The position numbers were made by a program, and so were the translations under genes. A DNA stretch of 64,000 nt, from assembly GCA_016125275.1 (NCBI GenBank), contig WGMB01000015.1:204770-268769 (forward strand), read 5' to 3'. Shown here one piece after another: positions 35,757 to 43,961 of this stretch; within the stretch, counting starts at the first letter, position 1; each line of letters starts with the position of its first letter. The DNA comes from Acidobacteriota bacterium. Lineage in GTDB: Bacteria > Acidobacteriota > Terriglobia > Bryobacterales > UBA6623. Below the pieces are notes generated by a model. That model was not told the DNA's origin and did not search any database. It saw only the letters and a list, made by a program, of their open reading frames with translations.

Positions 35757-35848
35757 GTGAACAGTGAACAGTGAGCGGTGAGCAGTGGGCGAAGACGGCG
35801 GCCGGCGGCAACGAACTACTGTTCACTGCTCACGGCTCACCGCTCACT
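35757..35848. repeat. Inverted arrays of a 7-bp repeat between the permease and ATPase genes
   Basis: Five tandem heptamers of the type GTGARCR run from 35757 to 35791 (GTGAACA twice, then GTGAGCG, GTGAGCA, GTGGGCG). Four heptamers in the opposite orientation run from 35821 to 35848. The arms share 14 perfectly complementary bases and could fold into a long hairpin. The same heptamer family occurs at 59761-59781. Confidence 0.8.
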
Positions 35849-35850
35849 TC

Positions 35851-37077
35851 CTACAACAAATCCGCAAACTGTTTCTTCAGCTTATAGAACCACGCGTGGC
35901 CGAGCAGAAACACCAGCAGCGAAACCGCCGTGACCGCCGCCAGAGGCTCCAGCGCCGGGGCCCGGCCTTCCAGCAGGACCGCCCGGTACGCTTGCACCAG
36001 CACGTACAGGGGATTCTTCTCCAGCAGCCACAGCATGTTCGCCGGCATGGACTCTTCCGGGTAGCAGATCGGCGTGATGAAGAACCACACCGTCAGCAGG
36101 AATCCCGCGAACTGCCCCAGGTCGCGGAACAGTACGCCCAGCCCGGCCAGAAACCAGCTCAGCCCCATCGTGAACAGCACCTGCGGCACGAGCAGCGCCG
36201 GAATCCACAGCGCCGTCCAGCTCGGGTCGCGTCCGAAGATCAGCATGCCGCACAGAAAGATCGCCAGCCCGAACAGCTCGCTGAACAGCCCGGCGAAGAC
36301 CAGATTCGCCGGCAGGATCTCCAGCGGAAACACCAGCTTCTTCACGAAGTTGGCGTGTTCCAACACGACCGTCGGGGCGCGGCCGGCCGCCTCGGAAAAC
36401 GCCAACCACGGCAGCATGCCGGCCAGAAAATACAGCACGAACGCCCCCGGCCGGTCGTCGTTGGCGAACCGCGCCCGCAGCACCAGCCCAAAAACGAACC
36501 AGTAGGTCAGCATCATCATCAACGGATGGATGATGGTCCAGAAAGCTCCCGCGTAGGAGCCTGCGTAACGGCCGATGACGTCGCGGCGCACCATCGAGCG
36601 AATCAGCGAACGGTTCGCCCACAGCGAGCGCCAGGGGTAGACCAGCGCGCGTCCCACGCTGCGGACCAATCGCCGGCGGCCCAGGCCGCGCAGGCTGATG
36701 ACCGACTGCCGCGTCAGCTCCGCGCGGCCGTTGCGCACGTCGGCCTCGATCAGGCCGAATGGCGAGCCCTGCTCGAAGTACCAGCCCTGCCCCTCCCTCT
36801 GCGGGGAGAGGAAGACCGCGTAGCGGCCGTCCTCGGGCGGCAACGGCACCGCCCACTCCAGCGAGGCTTCGGAGCGAGACGCCACCGGCGCGCCCAGCAA
36901 GGCTCTCGGGCCTTCGGCCAGAAGGGTCTCCTGGTCGCGGTCGTAGATCTGCCAGCCCAGCGCGTCGCCCGCCTCGGAGGTCCAGTCCTGGCGCGAACGG
37001 TTGGCGACGACGGCGCGAACCCGGAGCGTGTGGTCGTCGAGGTCGGCTTCCAGATGCGACCAAGCGGCGCGCATCAT
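35851..37077 (-). CDS. wzm: Polysaccharide ABC exporter permease (Wzm type) with an extra N-terminal Ig-like domain
   Basis: A 408-residue protein. Residues ~145-408 are an ABC-2 permease with six hydrophobic helices, starting SLIRSMVRRDVIGRYAGSY and containing AFWTIIHPLMMMLTYWFVFG and PICYPEESMP, typical of Wzm/TagG. Usual members are about 260-280 residues. Here ~125 residues precede the permease: a beta-sandwich with VRAVVANRSRQDW, ALLGAPVASRSEA and DGRYAVFLSPQREGQGWYFEQGSP. That pattern resembles Ig-like domains otherwise attached to glycan-modifying enzymes. It would sit on the cytoplasmic side and might bind the growing polymer. It overlaps the upstream glycosyltransferase-methyltransferase gene by 4 bp. 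Confidence 0.9.
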   Translation of the reverse strand: MMRAAWSHLEADLDDHTLRVRAVVANRSRQDWTSEAGDALGWQIYDRDQETLLAEGPRALLGAPVASRSEASLEWAVPLPPEDGRYAVFLSPQREGQGWYFEQGSPFGLIEADVRNGRAELTRQSVISLRGLGRRRLVRSVGRALVYPWRSLWANRSLIRSMVRRDVIGRYAGSYAGAFWTIIHPLMMMLTYWFVFGLVLRARFANDDRPGAFVLYFLAGMLPWLAFSEAAGRAPTVVLEHANFVKKLVFPLEILPANLVFAGLFSELFGLAIFLCGMLIFGRDPSWTALWIPALLVPQVLFTMGLSWFLAGLGVLFRDLGQFAGFLLTVWFFITPICYPEESMPANMLWLLEKNPLYVLVQAYRAVLLEGRAPALEPLAAVTAVSLLVFLLGHAWFYKLKKQFADLL

Positions 37078-39176
37078 TCGCCTCCGACGTAGAGGTCCGC
37101 GGGATAGCGCGAGCGCACCGGCCCGACCTTGCGGCCGACGGCGAAGATGGCGTCGTCGCGCAGCGTCTTCGGCAGCTCGTAGCGGTCCAGCAGGTGGTCC
37201 ACCCAGGCGTGCTCCAGCGAACGGCGCTCCAGGTAAGGAGCCGTCTCCAGCCGCACGATCTCGAAACCGGCCGCCTCGAACAGGGCCTGCACGTCACGCG
37301 GGGCGTACTCGCGCGCATGGCGCGGGTCGCGTTTGCCCTCTTCGTCCGGAATCACGTAGTGGTGGAACAGTCCCGGGTGATAGTTGAGCAGCATGGCCGC
37401 GATCGCGCGACGGCTGCACACGTTGGGCGTCGACAGCACCAGATGGCCGCCCGGCCGGATCACTCGATTGAGCTCCTGCATCAGGTGCATCGGGTCTTCA
37501 TACAGGTGCTCGAGCAGCTCGCAGCACAGCACCGTCGCAAAGCGATCTTCGGGATAAGGATAACGGTCTTTCTCTGCGTCGAAGTGGTCGATCTCGCACT
37601 CGAACGCGGCGCCGGAAGAGGAGGTCACCCGCCGACGGTCGATCTTCCCCACGGGCCCCAAATAGCAGCCGCGCACCTCGCCGTAGCCCAGCCGCGTCTG
37701 CAGCGCGGGGGTGATGTGGAGGTAGGCGCCCATCTCGAGCGCGGAGTCGTCGGCGCCGCCGGGAGGCGTCAGCTCGAGCGTGCGGACCAACCGGGTCAAG
37801 TGAGTCTCGACGTAAACCGCGTCGTTGGCGCGGTCGTGGACCCAGGAGCGGATCTCTTCGGCCAACTCAGCCGAATCGGGCGTGTCCTCGGTGGAAGCAG
37901 CCTCTTGCGCCGGCTCCGGCGGCGGCGGAGCCGGCTCGGGGATCGCATCGACCACCTCGGGTTCTTCCGCAGGTTTCTCGGGGACACCGGCTAACAAGTC
38001 TTCCGCACCACCCAGCAACGGGTTCCGCAGGGTCTCCGCGAAGCGCAGCCCCACGGCCCCCCAGGCGCACTCCCGCGCCACGTAGTCCCGGGCGCGCGCA
38101 CCCAGCGCCTGGCGCACCTCCGGCCGCGCGATCAGCAGGTTCAAATACTCGAAGATCAGGTCCGTCTCGCCCGGCCCGACGGGAACCTTCAGGCACACTT
38201 CGTCGGGGAGATCGGCGAACGCCCCGACGTCCGAGACGATCACGGCGCGCCCCAGTCCCAAGGCCCGCAGCAGCGTGCCGGAGGTCTCCCCGACGCTGGG
38301 GTAGCGCAGGTTCAGGCAGATGTCGCAGGCCCCCAGGTACTGCACGAAGTCGTCGATCGGGGCGTAGTCAATGTGGCGAACGTACTCGGAGAGGCCGAGG
38401 TCATCGACCATGCGCCGCACGGGGAACTCCGGGTGCTCCTCGCCCACCAGAATCATCCGCGCCCGGGGCTCCACCCGCACCAAGCGCCGCATGGCGCGCA
38501 GCGATTCGCGAATCCGCTTGTACGGCTTGAGGAACCCGAAGATCCCGATCAGCGGGTTCGTCTCGTCGAGGCCCAGCTTGGCGCGGTAGCGCAGCCGGTC
38601 GACCTCCGGGATCCAGGCGCCGTGCGGAATGCGGTGGACCGGCAGGCCGGCGGCGGCTTCGCGCACGCGCTCGACCATGTAGTCGCTGTGGACAATGACG
38701 GCCTTGGCCGCTTCGAGCACGCGCTTGTTCAGCAGCAGCCCCTCGTAGTCGGGGCCCACTTCCAGGGCTCGCACGCGCCGGGAAAACGCCACGTCCTCCG
38801 GCGTCCCCTCGTAGGCCACCTCGCGCAAGTAGCCGTCCCAGTCGTCGCGCTTGATGGTGGCGTCGGCCACCAGATGGTGCAGGTTGAGCTCGTGCAGCAG
38901 GGCCACGCCGGGATGGCGCAGCGCCGTATCGTACACGTAGATGTGGAACGGGTTGTTGCCGAACTGGTAGAGGGTCTCGTCGAACTCCTCCGGCCGGTAC
39001 TCCCGAAAGTTCCGCACGCGGATGCCGAGCTCGGGCGGAAAGGGTTCCGGCTCATAGGCGCCGTCGACGAAGACGGTCACTTCGGCGTGGCGAGCGATTT
39101 CGGGCAGCAGCGCGGCGGAGTAGTCCGCAATCCCTGACTTCACAGGGCGCAGCGGCGTAAAGACGGCCAGCTTCAT
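37074..39176 (-). CDS. Glycosyltransferase (GT4-like) fused to a SAM-dependent methyltransferase
   Basis: A 700-residue bifunctional protein. Residues 1-390 form a GT-B glycosyltransferase: MKLAVFTPLRPVKSGIADYS, IGIFGFLKPYKRI, and a nucleotide-sugar site region with LNLRYPSVGETSGTLLRALGLG. A Pro/Glu-rich linker (about 400-440) joins to a class I methyltransferase (about 490-690) with FATVLCCELLEHLYEDP, RVIRPGGHLVLSTPN and YAPRDVQALFEAAGFEIV. Such fusions may add and then methylate a sugar, and methylation can cap O-antigen chains for Wzt recognition; the Wzm/Wzt pair lies directly downstream with a 4-bp overlap. The substrate is unknown. Confidence 0.9.
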   Translation of the reverse strand: MKLAVFTPLRPVKSGIADYSAALLPEIARHAEVTVFVDGAYEPEPFPPELGIRVRNFREYRPEEFDETLYQFGNNPFHIYVYDTALRHPGVALLHELNLHHLVADATIKRDDWDGYLREVAYEGTPEDVAFSRRVRALEVGPDYEGLLLNKRVLEAAKAVIVHSDYMVERVREAAAGLPVHRIPHGAWIPEVDRLRYRAKLGLDETNPLIGIFGFLKPYKRIRESLRAMRRLVRVEPRARMILVGEEHPEFPVRRMVDDLGLSEYVRHIDYAPIDDFVQYLGACDICLNLRYPSVGETSGTLLRALGLGRAVIVSDVGAFADLPDEVCLKVPVGPGETDLIFEYLNLLIARPEVRQALGARARDYVARECAWGAVGLRFAETLRNPLLGGAEDLLAGVPEKPAEEPEVVDAIPEPAPPPPEPAQEAASTEDTPDSAELAEEIRSWVHDRANDAVYVETHLTRLVRTLELTPPGGADDSALEMGAYLHITPALQTRLGYGEVRGCYLGPVGKIDRRRVTSSSGAAFECEIDHFDAEKDRYPYPEDRFATVLCCELLEHLYEDPMHLMQELNRVIRPGGHLVLSTPNVCSRRAIAAMLLNYHPGLFHHYVIPDEEGKRDPRHAREYAPRDVQALFEAAGFEIVRLETAPYLERRSLEHAWVDHLLDRYELPKTLRDDAIFAVGRKVGPVRSRYPADLYVGGE

Positions 39177-39883
39177 TCCACGAGCTTCAGCGAGAAAACC
39201 CCGAGGCTGAAGGGGACCTTGATCAACAACGGCGTGCGCGCGTCATCCTTGCCGAAGAAGATCTCGAAGTGATGGGAGGACTGCGGCCCGTTGAGGTCGA
39301 CGAGAATGCGGTCGGCTTCGCGGTTTTCGCCCTGCACGGCCACGTCCCGCGACTCCGCGTAGGTGACCACGACGCCGTACATCGCGCCGAAGTTCAGGTC
39401 GTCCGGCGGAGGGATGCGGCCCGCGGCCAAGTCCCGCCGCAGAGCGTACAGATAGGTCAACCCGTCGCGCACGCAAGGCGGCACGGAAAACTCGCTCACG
39501 CCGCCGCCGCCCAGAGACTCCCGCGTGGCCCTCTGCTCCTTCTGATCGAAGACGACCTCCTCGTGAGTCTGCTTGGAACCATGCAGCGAGTCGCGCTTGA
39601 GCTGCTGCGAGCACAGGTTCCAGTCCGCGGAGGCCTCGTACTGGTCCAAGACCTCGAAGTTCGGCAGGCTGGCGGAGATCTCGGCTTTCAGCTCCCAACC
39701 CTTCTGGTTGGAGTTGGCCCGAAACTCGGCTTCGCCCAGCGACAAACCGCTCGGCCAGACGACCTCGTAGCGCAGCACCTCGCCGTTCTTGAAGGGGGTG
39801 GCCTGGGGCTGTTCCGCAAACCCTCCCACCGGCAGAGCCAGGGCAAGCGCCGCCGCTGTGCAAACAAAACTGGAGAGATTCAC
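39173..39883 (-). CDS. DUF3108 periplasmic protein
   Basis: A 236-residue protein with GTG start and signal peptide (FVCTAAALALALPVGGFA). Family landmarks are GEVLRYEVVWPSGLSLGEAEF near the mature start and LRRDLAAGRIPPPDD with LYALR before it. DUF3108 proteins are periplasmic beta-rich proteins of unsettled function. The start overlaps the stop of the upstream glycosyltransferase by 4 bp and its stop overlaps the next gene by 4 bp, so it is embedded in the polysaccharide operon. Confidence 0.85.
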   Translation of the reverse strand: MNLSSFVCTAAALALALPVGGFAEQPQATPFKNGEVLRYEVVWPSGLSLGEAEFRANSNQKGWELKAEISASLPNFEVLDQYEASADWNLCSQQLKRDSLHGSKQTHEEVVFDQKEQRATRESLGGGGVSEFSVPPCVRDGLTYLYALRRDLAAGRIPPPDDLNFGAMYGVVVTYAESRDVAVQGENREADRILVDLNGPQSSHHFEIFFGKDDARTPLLIKVPFSLGVFSLKLVE

Positions 39884-41040
39884 CGGACGACCAGCTCCTT
39901 TTCGCGGACTTTCCGCGTCTGTCGTCGCTCGCCGGCGACTTCTTGATAGACGTCCAGGGTACGCTGCGCGGTTTCCCGCCAGTCAAAGAACTTCGAGCGC
40001 TGGAGGCTCTTCTTCTCCATGCGCTGGGAGAGCTCGCGGTCGATCAGCACGTCGCGCATGGCGCGCATCTGCTCGCCCGTCGAGGCGGGGTCGAACAGCA
40101 AAGCCGCGCCGTCGACCACTTCCGGCAGCGCGGTGGCGCCGGAGCACACGACCGGACGACCGCAGGCCATGGCCTCGATGGCCGGCAGCCCGAAGCCCTC
40201 ATAGAAGGAGGGAAAGACGAACAGATCCGCCGCGTTGTAGAGCGTGGGCAGAAACTCGTCGTCCACGAAGCGGGTGAACACCACGCGCTCCTGCAGCCCG
40301 CAGCGGCGGACTTCCTCGATCACGCGCGGGGCGAACCAGGTGTGCTTGCCCGCCATCACCAGCAGGTGCGGCAGCTCCGGATGCGCGGCGAGCAGCTCAC
40401 GGAAGGCGCGCACCATGCCGATTTGGTTCTTGCGGGGGTGCAGGTCGCCCACGTTGAGCAGGTAGGGCCGATCGATACCGAGCTTCTCGCGCACCTTGCG
40501 CATCGCCGACTCGCGGTTCATCAGCCGGAAGTGGTCCTGCGAGGCGTTGGGCGTGACGACGATCTCGGCCGGGTCGAGACCGTAGGCGGCGGCAATGCGC
40601 TGCCGGGAGAACTCGCTGACCGTGATGATCTTGGCCGCCCGCCGCACCGTCCGCCGCACGGTGATCTGGAGCTGCTTGGCGCGGGTGTACGGCAGGTACT
40701 GTGGATGATCCAGATAGCTCACGTCGTGGATGGTCACCACGATCGGCGCCGGGCAGGCCAGCGGCGCGGTGTACTGCACGTGCACCACGTCCGGCCGGTC
40801 GCGCCGCAGCTTGGCGCTGAGGTCGTAGCCCAGCCGCACAAAAGGGTTGCCGGCCACCTTGGCGAGCTCGAAGCTGGCAGGCGCCCATTCGCGGGCCTCT
40901 TCCGAGCAGATGTAGCCGATGAAGTCCATCTCCGGCGCGAGCCGGGGGTAGCGCTGAATGAGGCTGCGAACATAGACCTCATTGCCCGTCTGGCGTCGCC
41001 CGATGGCGTGTGCGTCGACTGCGATCCGGATTCTCGACAA
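39880..41040 (-). CDS. Glycosyltransferase family 4
   Basis: The frame runs upstream into the previous gene, but the protein starts properly at the TTG at 41040 (LSRIRIAVDAHAIGRRQTGNEVYV), two bases after the stop of that gene, with GGCGGA as likely ribosome site; this gives 386 residues. GT-B features: PIVVTIHDVSYLDHP in the first half, YLLNVGDLHPRKNQIGMVRAF at the domain boundary and the EX7E motif region FPSFYEGFGLPAIEAMACGRPVV. It transfers a sugar from a nucleotide donor to the polymer in the cytoplasm. Start choice is inferred; the family is sure. Confidence 0.9.
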   Translation of the reverse strand: MSRIRIAVDAHAIGRRQTGNEVYVRSLIQRYPRLAPEMDFIGYICSEEAREWAPASFELAKVAGNPFVRLGYDLSAKLRRDRPDVVHVQYTAPLACPAPIVVTIHDVSYLDHPQYLPYTRAKQLQITVRRTVRRAAKIITVSEFSRQRIAAAYGLDPAEIVVTPNASQDHFRLMNRESAMRKVREKLGIDRPYLLNVGDLHPRKNQIGMVRAFRELLAAHPELPHLLVMAGKHTWFAPRVIEEVRRCGLQERVVFTRFVDDEFLPTLYNAADLFVFPSFYEGFGLPAIEAMACGRPVVCSGATALPEVVDGAALLFDPASTGEQMRAMRDVLIDRELSQRMEKKSLQRSKFFDWRETAQRTLDVYQEVAGERRQTRKVREKELVVR

Positions 41041-41042
41041 AG

Positions 41043-42305
41043 CTATTCCGCCGTCACTAGGCCGCCGCGACTCCAAGCGGCGTGTTGAAGGATTCCGAGA
41101 GACCGATCCAGGCGTTCCCAGGCCGCCGGCCAGCACAGCTCACGCTCGAACGTCTCCCGTCCCGCCGCGCCAAGCCGGGCCCTCGACGCGGGATCATCAA
41201 GCAAGCGAACCACCGTTCCCACCCAATCTGTTGCGCTTCGAGCCAGAACGATATTCACTCCGTCTTCCGCAGGTAGACCTTCGGCGCCGATCGGCGTGGA
41301 AACAACAGCACGCCGCGCAGCCCAGGCTTCCATGATTTTAACCCGAGTTCCGCTGCCCGCCAGCAAGGGGGCTATGGCTACATCCGCGCCGGATAGCTCG
41401 CGAAGAGCGTCATCGACCGGTCCGGTGAGCTCGATCCGGGCATCGCCCTGGACCAGGCTTCGCACCGCATGCTCATTCTTTCCAATCAGTTTCCAGACCA
41501 AGCCGGGCCTGAGCCTGCTCAGCTCCGGCCAGATCCGTGTTCGGAAGAATCTCACAGCCGTGATATTGGGATGGTATTCCAAATTTCCCGAAAAGGCGAT
41601 CACTTCCCGTTGGTTTGATCCCTGGGATACGGGGGCCGGCCGCAGCGGCAACGCATTGGGATACACCGCGACGCGAGCCGTGGGGCTGATGCGTAGAACC
41701 CGCTCGGCGTCTTGCTGTGAGGTGGTCAGAATCAAATCGAACAGCGGAAAGAGCCGCCTTTCCCAGCGTTCGGCGTGGCGCTGAAAGATTCGGTGCGCCA
41801 AGCGCTGCGGCCAGGGTTCGGTGCGTGCGCACGCAGCGTGTAAAGCTGACTCGACGTTGTGTAAATCCAACACGACGCGCTCGGCACGGCGGCGGAGCAA
41901 AGGGAGATACCCGGCGCACCAGAAGTGTTCCGCAATTGCCACGGAATACCGTTTCGATTGCGTTACTCGCTCCACCTGCCGCAAGGTCTCGGGCTGGCCG
42001 AAACGGTCCAGCAAAGGCGGACGGCCCATCGCCAGGCGGCGGGCGTTGCGAGAAGCCCGCGTGATGGCGCTGCGGCCGTGCCGGGGCAGCAAGACGAGGT
42101 CGACGGCGTCGACCAAATCGGCCGGCAGATCCCGGCCAGGCTCGGATTCGGGTTGCTCGGAGAAGCGGACCAGATGCACCGGCCGGCGCTCGGCCAAGTA
42201 GTGCAATAGGCTGGCGGTTCGCATGGAGCCGCCGCCGTGCAGCGGGTACGGCGCCTCCGGCGAGAGCAAGAGCGCTCGGTCAGACTCGGCCAAGGACCTG
42301 CTCAT
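41043..42305 (-). CDS. Glycosyltransferase (GT-B, GT4-like)
   Basis: A 420-residue protein starting MSRSLAESDRALLLSPEAPYPLHGG. The acceptor half contains LDLHNVES and ILTTSQQDAERVL; the donor half has VIAFSGNLEYHPNITAVRFF and IAPLLAGSGTRVKIMEAWAARRAVV, typical of GT4-like enzymes with a TTTTsts-like architecture. It overlaps the upstream glycosyltransferase by 26 bp. The middle and 3' half (roughly 41.05-41.95 kb) appear less GC-rich than its neighbours, which may mean the gene was acquired separately. Sugar specificity unknown. Confidence 0.9.
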   Translation of the reverse strand: MSRSLAESDRALLLSPEAPYPLHGGGSMRTASLLHYLAERRPVHLVRFSEQPESEPGRDLPADLVDAVDLVLLPRHGRSAITRASRNARRLAMGRPPLLDRFGQPETLRQVERVTQSKRYSVAIAEHFWCAGYLPLLRRRAERVVLDLHNVESALHAACARTEPWPQRLAHRIFQRHAERWERRLFPLFDLILTTSQQDAERVLRISPTARVAVYPNALPLRPAPVSQGSNQREVIAFSGNLEYHPNITAVRFFRTRIWPELSRLRPGLVWKLIGKNEHAVRSLVQGDARIELTGPVDDALRELSGADVAIAPLLAGSGTRVKIMEAWAARRAVVSTPIGAEGLPAEDGVNIVLARSATDWVGTVVRLLDDPASRARLGAAGRETFERELCWPAAWERLDRSLGILQHAAWSRGGLVTAE

Positions 42306-43371
42306 AGATCTTGCGGGTCGCCTCCGCAGTCTTGCGCCAAGACAGCTCCGCGGCTCGGCGGTAGCCTTGCATCCTCAGGCTCTCGGCAGCCGCCGGATCG
42401 CTCGCAAGCTTGCCGATCAGCCCGGCGAGCTCGTCGGACGAGCGCGCATCGAAATGCCAAGCCGCCCCGCCCGCCGCTTCCACCACGGCCGGGTCCTGAG
42501 AGGCCAGGACCGGAACGCCGGAGCGCATGGCCTCCACGACGGGCAGGCCGAAGCCTTCGTAGAGGCTAGGATAAACAAACGCCAGCGCGCCGGACAACAG
42601 CGCCGCGGTCTGCTCGTCGTCGGCGAGTTCGAGCGCCAGTAGGGCCGCACAGCCCTCGGCGGCGTACCGACCGGCGCCGGCCCCCACGATCACCAGACCC
42701 AGCTCCGCGTCGCTGCGGCGGGCCTTCTTCCAGGCTTCGACCAGACACGGGATGTTCTTGCGCTCGTTGCCCGCCCCGATCGCCAGCAGGTAGCGCGGCG
42801 GCGCTCCCAGGGCGGCCCGCAGTGCGCCGGCCCGAGCCGGCTCCGGCGCGGCCAGCGCTTCGCTAGGGGCGTGGTGCACGGCCTGGACCCGCTCCGGCGC
42901 CAGGCCGAAGGCGGCGATCGCTTCCCGACGGATCGCCTCGGTCGGCGTAATCACCCGTCGCGCCAGACGAAGCAGGCGCGGCGTCCTGCGCCGCACGCGC
43001 TCCGAGCCCGGCGGCCTTAGCGGCTCCGGCTTCCAGGGCGACAGATCGTGCAGCGTCATCACCGACGGAGTCACAGGCACGTAAGGGACCGCAAAATCGG
43101 TTCCGTGAAAAACGTCGATCCGGCGGCGGCGCAGCTCGAGCGGCAAGCCCAGGCTCCACCATTTGGAGCGAGCCCAGCCGCTCCCCGGCTCACGCCGCAC
43201 GTTCGGCAGCGACTCCAGGCGCGGGTCCCACCACAGCTCGGTCTGGTCGCTCAGCAGATGCACCTCGTCGTCCGGCTGATTCTGCGCAAGAGCCAGGGCC
43301 AACTCGGCGACGTAGCGCGCCAGCCCGCCCGCCGGCTCCACCAGCGGCGTCGCGTCGAGCGCGATCCGCAC
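42280..43371 (-). CDS. Glycosyltransferase family 4
   Basis: A 363-residue GT-B enzyme with GTG start: MRIALDATPLVEPAGGLARYVAEL, VMTLHDLSPWKPEP, YLLAIGAGNERKNIPCLVEAW and FVYPSLYEGFGLPVVEAMRSGVPVL (EX7E region). It closely parallels the gene at 39880-41040. It begins 3 bp after the end of the SpoU-type methylase gene and overlaps the next glycosyltransferase by 26 bp. It presumably adds one sugar of the polymer exported by the downstream Wzm/Wzt pair. Confidence 0.92.
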   Translation of the reverse strand: MRIALDATPLVEPAGGLARYVAELALALAQNQPDDEVHLLSDQTELWWDPRLESLPNVRREPGSGWARSKWWSLGLPLELRRRRIDVFHGTDFAVPYVPVTPSVMTLHDLSPWKPEPLRPPGSERVRRRTPRLLRLARRVITPTEAIRREAIAAFGLAPERVQAVHHAPSEALAAPEPARAGALRAALGAPPRYLLAIGAGNERKNIPCLVEAWKKARRSDAELGLVIVGAGAGRYAAEGCAALLALELADDEQTAALLSGALAFVYPSLYEGFGLPVVEAMRSGVPVLASQDPAVVEAAGGAAWHFDARSSDELAGLIGKLASDPAAAESLRMQGYRRAAELSWRKTAEATRKIYEQVLGRV

Positions 43372-43374
43372 CGC

Positions 43375-43926
43375 CTAGGCCGGCCTCCGCCCGGCCGCAG
43401 CCTCCAGCATCCGCCGATACTTGCGCAACAGCTCAAAAAGCACCACGCCGCCCGCCACTGAAACGTTGAGCGACTGCTTGACGCCCAGCATCGGAATTCT
43501 CACGTAGACGTCGCAGGCCTCCTTCACCGTTTCCGACAATCCTTCGACCTCGTTGCCGAAGACGACGCAGAGGGGAAACTGCGGAACCCAGTCGTAGAGA
43601 TCCACCGACGTCGCTACGGTTTCGACGCCTGCAATCTGCCAGCCGCTCTCGCGCCGCGCGCTGAGCTCGGCGGCCAAATCGCCGGCATGCTTCCAGGGCA
43701 AGGAGTCCTGCGCCCCCAGCGCCACCTTGGCAACGCCCGGGTGCGGCGGAGCGCCGGTGTAGCCGCCCAGCAGCAGACTCTCCAGGCCCGCCGCATCGGC
43801 CGTGCGGAAGAAGGCGCCCACATTGTGCAGGCTGCGGATGTTGTCGAGCGCCGCGACGGCGGGAAGCTTGCGCAGGGACTCGTAGGGGGTCGCCGCCTGT
43901 AGGACGCGAAAAGGGACCGCTTCCAT
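43375..43926 (-). CDS. SpoU/TrmH-family RNA 2'-O-ribose methyltransferase
   Basis: A 183-residue protein with the SPOUT knot: motif I AALDNIRSLHNVGAFFRTADAAG, motif II FPLCVVFGNEVEGL and motif III IPMLGVKQSLNVSVAGGVVLFEL. It lacks the extra N-terminal substrate-binding domain of TrmB/RlmB, like the short TrmL/YibK form. It methylates ribose in tRNA or rRNA; the exact site cannot be told. It is the first gene of the minus-strand directon that continues into the glycosyltransferases. Confidence 0.92.
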   Translation of the reverse strand: MEAVPFRVLQAATPYESLRKLPAVAALDNIRSLHNVGAFFRTADAAGLESLLLGGYTGAPPHPGVAKVALGAQDSLPWKHAGDLAAELSARRESGWQIAGVETVATSVDLYDWVPQFPLCVVFGNEVEGLSETVKEACDVYVRIPMLGVKQSLNVSVAGGVVLFELLRKYRRMLEAAAGRRPA

Positions 43927-43961
43927 CGCTCGAATTCGATGGTAGCCTACCGCCCCGGCGG

